From Nemopilema nomurai (lineage: Eukaryota > Cnidaria > Scyphozoa > Rhizostomeae > Rhizostomatidae), in the NCBI GenBank assembly GCA_003864495.1, contig ML133420.1:936727-1000726 (forward strand): a stretch of DNA of 64,000 nt. The letters run 5' to 3'. This document shows, in pieces, positions 24,701 to 36,700 of this stretch. The translations under genes and the position numbers were made by a program. The notes under the pieces were generated by a model, which saw only the letters and a program-made list of their open reading frames with translations, was not told where the DNA came from and did not search any database. How positions within the stretch are numbered: position 1 is the stretch's first letter; each line of letters starts with the position of its first letter.

Positions 24701-27700
24701 GCTTGACAGGTAGGAAAGTGTTTGGCTTTCTGTAGCTAGTGTGAAGATCAGCCATTTTCCATTAGAAATGATCTGCCTTGTGAAACGACGCGATAACAAT
24801 CCTGCGTTGACATTTTTTTATGTCGAAGCGTTGGATTTTCATGATGTGTCCTTGATAGCTAGGGTGAAATTACGTCTATTTGAGGGGTTATCATTGCAGG
24901 TAGACTGTTCTTAAAGGCCTTATAGGAACAGTGAGATGCAGTGTTGTTTCCTACCTTGCTGCAGTTCTGACTTCCCAACTTGGTGCTGTCTCTTCTTATT
25001 TAAGGAGCAGAGAACTCGGAGTCAGAGGAGTGTCAGAAGAGAAACGTGTTGAATTTTACTGCACTCACAATAACAGAACTGATTGAACTGAAGAACATAG
25101 TTATATACACGATAGACAGTAAACATGAGAACACAAATAACAATAGATAGAAAAATTGAGTGTGGAGGTTGAGTAGCTTCGGTGTGATAAAATAAATCAT
25201 ATGATAGAAATGACGCTATGAAATTGAGGTAAGAGTGACTTGAAGAAATTGTTGTAGCAATGAATGGAAAGGAAAGCAATAACTCGAATGGAGTACCACT
25301 AAAAGAATTTAACAATTCACTACTGCCCAAGTAGAAGAGCCTTTGTGACGCCAAAATAGAACAGTCCGATCGTGCCCTCCTCATCAGACCCTTTATTGAA
25401 AGTGCCTTACTTACAATCTTGATTTCATTTCCGTATCCAATAAAAATAGGAGTGGCAGTATGGTTGGAACCAACTGGAAAATTGCGATTGCTGCAATAAA
25501 TATCATCATCGAATCCTTGCAAGAAAACGATTTTTTCAATGTAGTTCAAGTAAGAGCCATTGGGGCAGTTTCTTATACTGTTCATGGAAAGTAACGACTT
25601 CCTTGTACTTCTTTATACTTCCTCGTACTTCTTTATACTTCCTCGTACTAAGTCTCTTTCGAACTTTGCACCTACCATGCCGTGCTCTTTAGATTACTAA
25701 CAATGGAAATACAAAGGTGGGGCTGAAATGCGACGTATTACTAGAGTGGCTATTTGGACTTCTCTCCAATGTCATTTATCTTTGGTCAATAAGATTTCTA
25801 TTCGGAATACGTTTCAGTTTCAGTGTATCTTTGACCACTGTTTATGTCCATTTCTACGTACGACATTGTTCTGAAGCCCTTTTATATATAGCTTGCTACA
25901 AAGGGTTGTAACATTATATAAATGCTTGCAATGTGATCTAGATTCATCGTCACTTAATTGTGCTTTTTCGATTTGAGCTATGAAGTCGTACCTAGGATCA
26001 ATGTATCTATTGGATTCCACTCTAGATATAGACACTTGAGTAATGTGGAACAAGTTACTGTTCTTCATTTGCTGCTGAGCATTCCTTTTCTCTTATCATG
26101 CCTTGTTTTATATTTCTTTTACACAGTTCAATTCAAATGCCGAAGTTGTTCACGATTGTTACAAGAACCTGGCTCAAGCTACCAAGGCAAATCGAGAGGT
26201 ACATAGTGCTGAATTAAATTATGCATAGTTTAGTTTCATGTGAGTTGCTGGAACTCATTTGAACAAGACTTATAGACCACATCTGTCATTTTTAGACAAT
26301 GCAGTAATTCTGTTTATGAGCTGAAAATTGGCTCTTTCTACTAAATGACATGACATGTAGCTCGCCTTCCCTTGCTGTCATGTTTATCTAGACCATCTGC
26401 ATAGTAACATTTCAACAACTCATGCAAACGTGTTGAATGAGAAGATAAAAAGTAAAGCGCATCTTAGGCTCTACCTAGCGCAACCCATGTATGTGAGAAA
26501 GATTAAAGATACATGATAATGTATTCTTTCTCATACATTTCATTAACATCTGCAGGCAATTTTGGACAAAGTTGCAAAGTTACCAGGTCCTTCAGGGTAC
26601 GCAAATGGAAAGAAAGCATTAGAGAAAGCTTACAAGATGTTGCAGGTAGCCTGTTGGTGTCTAACCGTAAATTGACTTGTTGACGTTATTCCATCTTGAA
26701 ATCAAGGCCGTTGCTACAGACATGATAACAGCGATGATAACATATCAACTTATCAAGTAGAGGGCTTGGCCCTTGAATGTAACTTTTTGTTCTCACAATA
26801 TATGCCTATTCGGGGAACAATAGAAGACATTTCAATATGTACATTCACTTATCTTTGTCACGGAAGAAAAGTTTAGCTACTAATTTTTCTTGTAACCTGT
26901 CTATGTAAATCTGTCACAAGTCACTGACTGTAATATAGCCTGAAGTACAAGCAACTCAGTCTAGCTACGGCCTTTGTAACAAAAACATATTCATCTCCAT
27001 CCAACAAATCGAATATAACTTAGCCTGAATGACATTTAAAAAAGAATACATACTAAAGTTAGTATGGGAAAAAAATGCTAAAAATGAATACTGCAATGTA
27101 TAACATAAATATGTTTTTATTTCTGTATTCTAATGTTAAAAGGATGCTAGAAAGAGTGATTTGACCAGCGCTGGATGCCACCAAGTGATTTTCATCCTTT
27201 CTGATGAAATCGAAGACTTCGAAGACATGAAGAAAGTAGTGAAAAAGCACAGCAACATGCAGGTATTTGCATTGTCCCTTCTCTGCTTCTCTTAACAGTT
27301 TAATCAAAAAGATGTATCTCACATTTCAACGTTCCTTCCCCATTACATCTAGCTCAACATAATTTTAGGTAGTTAAATGAAGTTAACTTAAGTTTTTGCC
27401 GAAGAGTTCATTGAACTTTTGCAGGTACTTTGAAGAAACTGTTCTGCAGAGATGATAGTAGCTTAGCTTTCAAAATTAATACAAGGCGTTGTTGTTTGAT
27501 CTCGAATGATCTTGATTTTCGATGCTGAATATCTCGCAACTAGCCGCAACCAATACTCAAAGCTTTTTATACACTAGCTCTGTTTTGCTAGCAAGCTTCA
27601 AATTAAAATTTTCGCTCTCAAGAGTCAAAATTTTAGTTTTTGTCCCCCTTTTGTCTCAATCTACGTCGTCATACAATTTTGCAACAGGCAGGCACCACGA

Positions 27701-30700
27701 TGTTTTTCTCTTGCACTTTTGCAATAAACCTTCCTTTTTATACCTTCTAGGCAAGAATATTTGCATATCAAATCGGACGCGGGTCAAAAAATAGAAAAGC
27801 ACTGCAATATGTTTCCTGTAAATCACTGGGTAAGTGTGCAGCAGTGAAATCGCTGAACAAACATGTTCTAATTCCCGATAAATTTATCTAGTTTTTCTCG
27901 ACCAATATTACAGTAAATCTGTTATCGGCACGGAGAAAAGAGATTGTTCGTCGGATTTAGATTTCTAACTTTTCAATTTCATCTTTAATTAAGCTTAAAG
28001 ATTCTCTGACTAATCACGTTTGTTCCTTTATGATTAAGAACTTTTTCGTTCATAGGCAAATTTTTCAACCTTGAAACAATTGGAAATGCATACGACTTTG
28101 TTTTGGTAAGTGCCAAAAAACATTTAATCTTTAAGTTCAGATCGCCATGAAAATAAGTGAACACAGGCCAACTATTGCAGTTCAATTAAATTTGCATTTT
28201 AAAAATTATGTTCGGAGAATGATTGACATTGAAAATGAAAGTTCCAACTATGTGGACATGTAGGCAATCGCAAAAATGTAGTCACGAAGTAAGTCAAAGA
28301 AAGAGCATTATTCCTCTTTGACAAAATGATCGAATCGTATAGCTGCATAATTTTCTTGCATTCAACAGGATTACGTAAGAGTCCTCGGTGTCCCAATAGC
28401 ACTGAATAGCCAATCAGTGAGAAATGCACCAATCTATGTGCCAGTGTATATTGATTGGGAGGTAGGCATCTAAACAAATCATTTCTCGATCTTTCACTTG
28501 TATTTCTTGCTTCGACCTTCCTTCATTGTACACTTTATCGACGAGAGTAGAGGGTGATTTTGAGCAATCTTCGATTACCTATGATGTGTCATTTTTACAA
28601 TGATTTGCACAACATTTTTTTATTTATTGGCCTTTCACTCTTTTAACAATGATTAGCTTTTTTTGATTTGTCTCATTTGACGCATTCATTCGCCTCCTGA
28701 TGTGAAGGCTATTGCAACTGCTTTCAAATCATAGGAGAGTTAATGGTTTCTTATCTCAAGTGACCATTTGGTTCAATCTAAACCCATGTTTAATTAATGA
28801 ATCGCTCATCTGTTATTGATAGAAATTTAACTTTACAATTAAACAAGATGATTGTGGCATGTTTAATGAAATTCATTCGCTGATTGTCAATTTCTTCTAC
28901 AGACGCGGTTGCCAATATTTTCAGTAGTATTACCCGTGGTAAACAATACAGGAAATTCTGTAAGCAATTTGAAACAGAACTTGAATATTCATTACCGTTA
29001 TTGTTCCCCTGCGGAGATTCTCGATTTGAAGAAGCCCGACATATTCATAAAGTTTCGAAGCCACCACAATCCACTAAGTCATATGTTACGACATAGGTAG
29101 AACATTGTAATTCGTCTTTTACCACAACAAAGTATAATGAAAATAAATTTATTTATTTAATAGAAGAATAAATAAATAATATTTTAATTAGTTCCTTAAA
29201 ACCGCATTCAAACGTAATTGGATAGTTGCTTCAAATCTAATGAAATTGTTATTAACATTTTTAATTAGTTCCTCAAAACCACATTCAGACCTAGTGGGAT
29301 AGCTGCTTTAAATCTAATAAAGTTTTTATGGAAACTTTGACCATAGTTGATTTAATTTTAAATGAATGTTTTATGGAGAGCAGCAATTGAATCAAAATGT
29401 CAGGAGCTTCTCTTAAATATTGACATGAACACCAGTTGACAAAACATTATAACTAACCCAAGCTTGAATCTGAAGTTTCACGCTACAAAAAGCTAAAGAT
29501 TGTTTTTCAATACTTGATGGGTAGACGTGCCTGGCTAGTATCAGAAGTTAAGCGACATTCAAGTTAATCATAATTTTTGCTGTGTAGAAAACAGCATTTC
29601 TGCATAGATTTTAGCAGCATAGATAGGCATATTGACGAATTATATTCGCCAGATATCAAAATCAATACTTAAGACATAAATATTCGACTAAGTGGTAAAC
29701 ACGATATCCTAGGAAAGCTTTTTGAGTTTTCTAGCGAGAGGGCAACCTTGCCTCCGTCAAGATCACTTCTCTTTCTCTCACATGCTTCTCACTACGTTTC
29801 AATCAATGTCAATTGATTCTGTGGGAATGTCTAGCCGATCCTAGAACCTTAGTTGTTAGTCATCTTCACCTTGAAGTTTAAGCGTCATCTGTCAAACGTA
29901 AACTGACAAAGTGTCATTAGGTCACTCGGTCATTTCACTTCTCTTTTGAAAGGGATTATTGGGTGTCGCTGCACAAGATATCACGTTGATAGAACTAGAG
30001 AATACGGTTCCAGTGCACAAGGTTAGCTACTTGCAATCTAATTAATTGCTTTACTTAATGTTTGAAAGCCACTCTACCCATTGACAAATGTCTGTAGAGA
30101 TCACAGATACTCATAATGCAAGTGAAGTCAAGAAAGAAGCTCGTACGGGCAAGGCGCACTACGGCCCTAGAAACAGTGCTGCTCATTCTTATCCCTTTGA
30201 AAGCTTGATTGTTTCAAATAGTAGATCTGCACATCAAGAATTACGTCAAGCACGTGCAATTCTTCCTCGTATAGAGCAGGAATAATGTTAATATGCATCT
30301 AGAATTGAAAAAAGGATTCTACTTACTTAAATATTACTGTATTTCAAACATAGCTACCTGTATAGTCTTTAAATAAACAACGATTCATATATAGCCCAAG
30401 AATTGTAATAAGACATCTGGCGTTTTTCACTTTCAGCTTGGTGTCTATGGCTACGGATTCGCGGTCAATAACAACGGTTTTGTACTGTTCCATCATCGGC
30501 TTAGGTTTTTACAGGTTGGTATTTTTTAGCTATTTGACAGGAGATGAAACTTCATTCAACCAATAGGATCTAATAACATTATGTTGTTAAACAAATCAGC
30601 CTCTTATTCCAGCCGAGACTCATTGAGAGTGAAGGCTAACAGGTTGCAGTTGCTCATTGGTGGAATTGAGGATAAAATTTAACGAGGCTGAAGTCTCATT

Positions 30701-33700
30701 AATACGTAGAGACATATTTGGAGAGACTCCTTTTTTAATTTCAAAGATTTGCTTCTCACTTCGACCTCTCACTTCACCACGACTAAAACCGAACACGTTT
30801 GCTTATGCAAGTATTTCCGTCATAGAGAGTGAATACATTTTCGCCAACAACAACACTGGAAGCTGTAGAGATCAATCAAAATAACCAATCCTCTTTGGTA
30901 CGTATTAAGGCAACCAGTTTTGGTCATACTATCTTGATATTGTATTTATTGTTGTATTGAATTGTATTGTAATGAATTGTATTGTTTTGTATTGTATTCC
31001 AATCTATTCTCTTCTATTGTATTCCAATCTATTCTCTTCTATTGTATTCCAATCTATTCTCTTCTATTGTATTCCAATCTATTCTCTTCTATTGTATTCC
31101 AATCTATTCTCTTCTATTGTATTCCAATCTATTCTCTTCTATTGTATTCCAATCTATTCTCTTCTATTGTATTCCAATCTATTCTCTTCTATTGTATTCC
31201 AATCTATTCTATTCTATTCTATTCTACTCTATTCTATTCTATTCTATTCTATTCTATTCTTTTCTATTCTATTCTATTCTATTCTATTCTATTCTATTCT
31301 ATTCTATTCTATTCTATTCTATTCTATTCTATTCTAAGCTCGTTTTATGTCTTCTCATCAAGCTAACCAGAAAAATGATCGACCGTGAAACTGGAAGCTT
31401 AAAGACAAGAGCAACGATTTTGATTTCCCCGGATTCGAAGGTCAGTTTGTTCCTTTGTTAATTCATGTCAGAAGAAATCTGAATGTTGGGCTTCATAACC
31501 ACTAACAACCAAATCTTATCATTAATGTCATTTTAAAAAAGATTCTCATTATTGCCCATCTGTCGGTTAATTGAAGATTGTTATATTTTCAATAAAGATC
31601 AGTGCCAAGCTTCAATTATTGTTTTTACTTAATTTGGCCTAATTGCTCCATTTCTCTTGCAGGAGAGGACAGTAGATTCGAATGTTTCTTATTTTTTCAT
31701 CCCAATCAGAAACACCCCTTTCACGTACGTCAAACTTGCTCTTATCACTACAACTCAATTGTAATCTGCACTCTCAACTTTTAAGTCTGCCCTCGTAATC
31801 TTAAGAATAGAGCCAAGTATGTAAACGAACAGATTCAATGAATTACTTCATTCTGCACTATTGCATTTTATCTAAGACTCCATTCAATAATTATTCAAGT
31901 GACAGGAAGAAGTAAATCTGTAGGAAATTTATGATATAACAAGGATATATTTTCCAATTTTGAAAAGAGGTGAACAAGTAATTAACCTCTTTAGTATTCA
32001 ACTGTCTTCCTATCAGTGTAGGATTCGTTGGTGGAATGTTGAAATAAGGCTAGGTTATAAACCTGCGTGACTGTAATGGTTATGGCCCAAAATACTCTTC
32101 TTTTAGATTTGAATAGTGATCCATGAAGCGTATCATGGAAAGATGAAAACCACAGGAATTACCCAACAGCTAGCTTTAGGTTGCATAACACTGCATCTGA
32201 TCTGCTTAACTTTGAAATATCTCTTACACGTGTCATGCTCATTCTTTTAGAGCTGGAATTGCTATTCAAGAGTACGGAATAAGACAATTGAAAACTAGCA
32301 AAAACTTCTTCATCAACTTTACTGAAGGTAATAAAAGGATATTAATGTGCCTTTTTAAAAACTCTCTAGGTTTTTAACAAATGAACTAGTAAAAAGTAAC
32401 AAGTGATAATAAACCAAGTGCCAGTTGTCCATATCTTACAAATACACCGAATTGAGTTCAAATGATCTAATCATAAATATTATTGCATGTAGAAAGACAT
32501 ATGCATAAAGTTGCCTCGTTTCTTAGGGGCCTAAGGCATCCAAGAAACCTAAGGCGTGCAAAAGGAAGCAGCCAGGACAAAATTATCTTGTCTTATCTTG
32601 TAGCCGTCAGAAGTCTTAACTCAACACGTGGAGATACCAAGATAACCATCTCTCCTTGGTGAGTATTTCTACACTAAGTCTTTTTGCAAATCAATAAAGC
32701 GATATGCAATGAGAAGAGAAATGTTGCCTAAAAAGACGGAGAAAACTATGAAGTAGACCAAACAAAGCTACTGTTATTGATATCTTTTTTAGTGATACAC
32801 TACATTATAAGCAAAGAGTTAATGCTTTGAAGCGCTCTGGGAAGTACTGCCCTTATGATATCGTTGCTTATTTTCTTTGGTAACTACGTGTCCATATGGC
32901 TGAATGGCTTTTATTATTGAACGCTTTTATGATACATGGTTTTGATAGTTTGAATTTGGTGATATTTCAGGCCCTACTGTAACATTTCTGCGAAGGCACA
33001 AATAAACATGCCAACAATATACAAGTTTTACCCGATTAGAAGTGAAATTGTTAGCTTCCTTGCACAGTTCAACGAAACTCCAGCAAATTGTAAGTCCTTT
33101 TTATTGCTTCCCATCAACTTTAACTGAATTACTTTAACAAATACCTTTATTTCTCGATCGTTGCGCACTTTCAGAATTGATTTGTGAGAATGCTCATTGG
33201 TGTTTCGTATTACGTCATTGAGCATGTTTAACAGCATGCCTTCATTTGAAATGTCAAAGTGTAAATTTGTTTGAATTTACTCCTCTGTAATTTCGTCTCT
33301 AATCCAGTTCCTCCATTCATGGGATTGACTCACCCGTCATCTATCATTTGTAGAAGTGTTCCACTAATTGCCGCAAGTTGGTCACATATTTAACTAAAGA
33401 CCAGTAATCGATTTCTCAAAACCCAACTCCGTCTTTACCTTACCCTTCCCTAGCTACTCCTCTTACCCAACCTCTCACTCCATTTTAAGCACATCTCAAA
33501 TATTCGCAGTTTTTCAGGTTTTGCTTTTCAATATGTTTTTCATTCCAAAAAGCAGGCAAGAGTTGTTCAGAATGCCACGTCCATACCAAAGTCATCCTGC
33601 GGTCTTATGAATGCCTACTTCCCACTCTCTAGCTTCACTCTTTACCCAAAAACCCAACTCACAGTGAAAGGCATTTAGTTATACGCTTTCGTCAGCTTTA

Positions 33701-36700
33701 GCCATTCTTGAATTCGATTCGTCAGAGTGTAGTAGTCCTAATGAAACACTGTTAATGAGACGCCAGTGGTGAAAAGGTGTTTTTATAAAGAGCCTCACCA
33801 AGGAGCTTATCAGCATCGTTTTTCTTCTGTAGGTGATAAAGAACTCACCGCTCAATTGTTATTGTCTGCTCAAAAAGTCGAGGAGATTGCATCTGAAAAA
33901 TGGAATGTCTCGCAAAATAGAATGTAGGTTATCAAACTATGTCTCAGCTAGCTAACAAAATGTTGAACCCTCAAAATTCTTAAGAGAAATTAGCAAATGC
34001 CCGAAATTCATGTTCACGTCCTTATGTCCTTATTTACACTGAACTTGTATTCAAATCTTGTATTGGTGTTTTCTGATGTCCCAATTTTTGCATCCTTGAA
34101 TATAACATTGGGTCTAAGCAACAAGCATTATTTGTAATAGCAGCTAGGACCATCAGCATTGAACTGTTCAGAGCAATACAATGCACTGAGTATTCGTTTC
34201 TTTCGTTTAGTAGTTCATTACGAGCTATTTGCGAATCTGTCACGCGAAGGTTTTTCCGTGGATATGAATTAAAGTCTCGTTGCCTAGACAACAATGATGG
34301 ACGTATTGCCTTGGATGACGTTTTTGTTTCCTACGGTATATGCTGTTGTGAAGGTTTTGGTGATATATTTTCATATTTGTTCTTCAATAGGCTTATTTTA
34401 TTTGCAGCAATGGCATTATCTCTACATTTATATCGACCCATTCGGGATACACAAGAATCCAGTTTTCAAGGTACAAACAATTTAATTTAACAAAAATATG
34501 CTAGGTTGATGAAACACGATGACAACAGCTTTTGAGATCAATAGTTTATCTTGGAAAATGCCCCGAATGTTTAATCTGCTTCTCATGGACTTTCTACGTT
34601 GATTAAGAGCAATCAAACTAATATTCCTTAAAAATGCTCCAGAATTTCCTTTTCTTTAGCACACTGTTAATTTGAATTTCAACTGTTATACATTTCAATT
34701 GCTATCTCGACATTATCTAAACATCATCAATAATACACTTTTGTTGACAAAATATTATTTGGCAAAGTTTTTTCCCGCACAGCGAATGTTTCATTAAGAG
34801 AAAACACTCAAAAGGTAATTAAAGTCGGCAGAGCAAGTAAAATGGAAAAGGACTAACTTTGATAAGTGCTTCGCCGCCATTTGTGACAGCAAAATTATTT
34901 ACATTGTCGCTTCGTGTGAACTCTGTAAATAAACATTGATTAGCGACATCGTACCAAGATCGTGTTATTATCTGTTGGTTCCTAAAGCTTTCGTGAGATT
35001 TATAGGTCTGCATTTTCAAATGACGATTAGAGAAGCAAGCGTAGTTGCCATATGCAGTCTAATGTTTTCGAAGAATGTCTGCATAACGATAAGATGGCAG
35101 GGGAAAGGTTCTTCAAGTCATTTATTCTCTTTTAAAATTGATAAAGTTTTTAGTTGACAATCACTTTGCAGCAATAACCACTCAATTGGTAATATTGGAA
35201 ATCAAAGCATTCGTGAGATGTTCTATCTCAGAGCCGCGTCAATCTACAAAGAATCCCAGCCAAGTTATGTCTTCTCTGCAGTTAACTTAACTGGTAGGTG
35301 TATGTAACTGAACTACAAAAGCTTATACTTGTTAGAGAATATGGGCGTCGTATCAGGTTTGGGTGATTTTTGAGACCTTCAACCTCTGAGACCTTTCAAA
35401 GCATCCAAATTGAATGATTCAAAAGACGGTTCTACGCTTTCATAATACCTTTATTCATACTCTATTCATAATGGAATACGTTCAAACGCAAATCAAGAAA
35501 GAAAATTTGAATACGTCAAATCTTACAAGAATTTTATTTGATGTTGGTGGCTTAAAGACAAGACAATTAAATAAAAAAATGACTAGTTGACTATTTCTTT
35601 GCCCTCTTCTCTTTGAAAAACACATCATAATTTTCATTACGTTTTTGCAATCATTTTGAATCTTGGTACAAATTAATTTCGCCGGGTATTTGGGAGTTTT
35701 GAGACGTCTATGTTTGAAGCAAAAGTCTCGGATGTGGCTATTAGACACTAATATTGAGAGTCTTATAGCAACAGCATGACGTCTTTTCTTCATTAGATTA
35801 GAAATCAAAGTGTTTTGCCAAACTGAATCTTTTTGTTTCATCCATTTAATCAGGAGGCACCCAGGCTTTCTACGTGATGGCAGTTGCTCCGATCGCCATC
35901 AAGAATCAAGAAACGGTTGCCGCAGGTGCGTCTGTTTGATCGTCCGTAGAGTGTTTCTCGAGCAACTGCCATGATGAATTGTAGCCATTGTTGAATGGTC
36001 TCGTATTGAAGCAAAATTTTATGGCAATGAATTCAGTCCTCTCAAAAGACTGGATATTTTAACAAGCATACTCTGTGATATTGTTTCATAGATTTTCAAT
36101 GCGATATCAGGAGAAGTTATAAAGTTGAACGTCGCTGAAATTATATTCAAACACATTTAGAAATGCTGCTTTTCAATCAACCATTTGGAATGGCTTAATC
36201 TTCAGTCAATCTTAAAGACTTGATAAAGAATAATCCCCATCGATATAGAATGAATGGCCCTGAAACATGATGTCGCTCTTTTCTGCAGATGTTTCGTTAA
36301 ATACGAGTTCTCTCTATGACTTATTTCGATGTTGCAGTGACTGGTTTTACTATGTGGCAAAAGGCAATTTCAGACATCATTGTGGATCCTCAGACGCAAA
36401 AATCCAACAAGGTTAGCCAGTCTTTATCAAATTATATGGTTAATCTCATCTGAATCTAATTTTAGAATAAGACACAGAGGTAAATATTGGTTGATTATAA
36501 ATAGATTTATATCGACATCGAAACTAAAGCCATCGATGAAGGGTGATGAGACTTTTAAACTAGATTACCTTGATGGTCAAGTCAATAACGAAATCTTCCT
36601 CACATCTTATATCTTTAATACAGTAAATACAGCTGCAGAAAGAGCTTCCTTCTAATTAATGGTATGGGAAAAGCCTTGAAACGTGTGCAAAGTTAGCCTT

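Larger units (their letters stand above)
13610..24709 (+). other. Alpha-2/delta exons 1-8: signal peptide, VWA_N region, start of VWA
   Basis: Exons: 13610-13683, 18843-18924, 20033-20155, 20865-20924, 21532-21667, 22785-22916, 24109-24166, 24659-24709. Exon 1 encodes MDRSSLIFIAFISLVNLCRC, a typical cleavable signal peptide. Exons 2-5 give the helical VWA_N region, including LIEIAERATG and ELIKEFSKELERQV. Exon 6 carries NLLWQYIGSYNGVLSMYPG, the family's W-Q-x-x-G-S-x-x-G signature. Exons 7-8 carry YDCRRRGWYTTGSSSAKDAV and ILLD, the last residue being the first aspartate of the VWA metal site. The triple arginine matches the motif required for gabapentin binding in vertebrate alpha-2/delta-1 and -2; drug binding here is untested inference. 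Confidence 0.87.
28903..33089 (+). other. Alpha-2/delta exons encoding the Cache region
   Basis: Exons: 28903-28959, 29953-30021, 30437-30514, 30826-30897, 31363-31440, 31663-31724, 32251-32327, 32604-32658, 32971-33089. Cache motifs are GLLGVAAQDITLIEL and YGYGFAVNNNGFVLFHHRL, then RKMIDRETG, which aligns with the family's N-K-M-I-D-G-E-S-G. Exon 30826-30897 is the least certain: it was placed because it fills a 24-residue gap in phase 0 on both sides. The acceptor for 32604-32658 was chosen because upstream acceptors lead to stops. Confidence 0.8.

Noticed and set aside
24895..25440. Possible solo LTR on the minus strand
   Set aside because: A TATATAA-like box and TG...CA-type ends can be imagined, but no target duplication or second copy is present.
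25693..25913. Plus-strand frame GLKCDVLLEWLFGLLSNVIY considered as the missing VWA exon
   Set aside because: Vague resemblance to the helix and strand before FNSNAE, but it lacks S-G-S-M, its phase does not fit the exon ending at 24709, and no donor restores phase 0.
25970..26070. Phase-compatible candidate exon of 58 nt before the FNSNAE exon
   Set aside because: Length fits 3n+1 and it is bounded by AG/GT, but its residues bear no resemblance to the VWA metal site or helix.
30957..31461. Three overlapping plus-strand ORFs rich in S-I-L-F-Y
   Set aside because: Translated ATTCT-type repeats; the only real coding part is the alpha-2/delta exon at 31363-31440.
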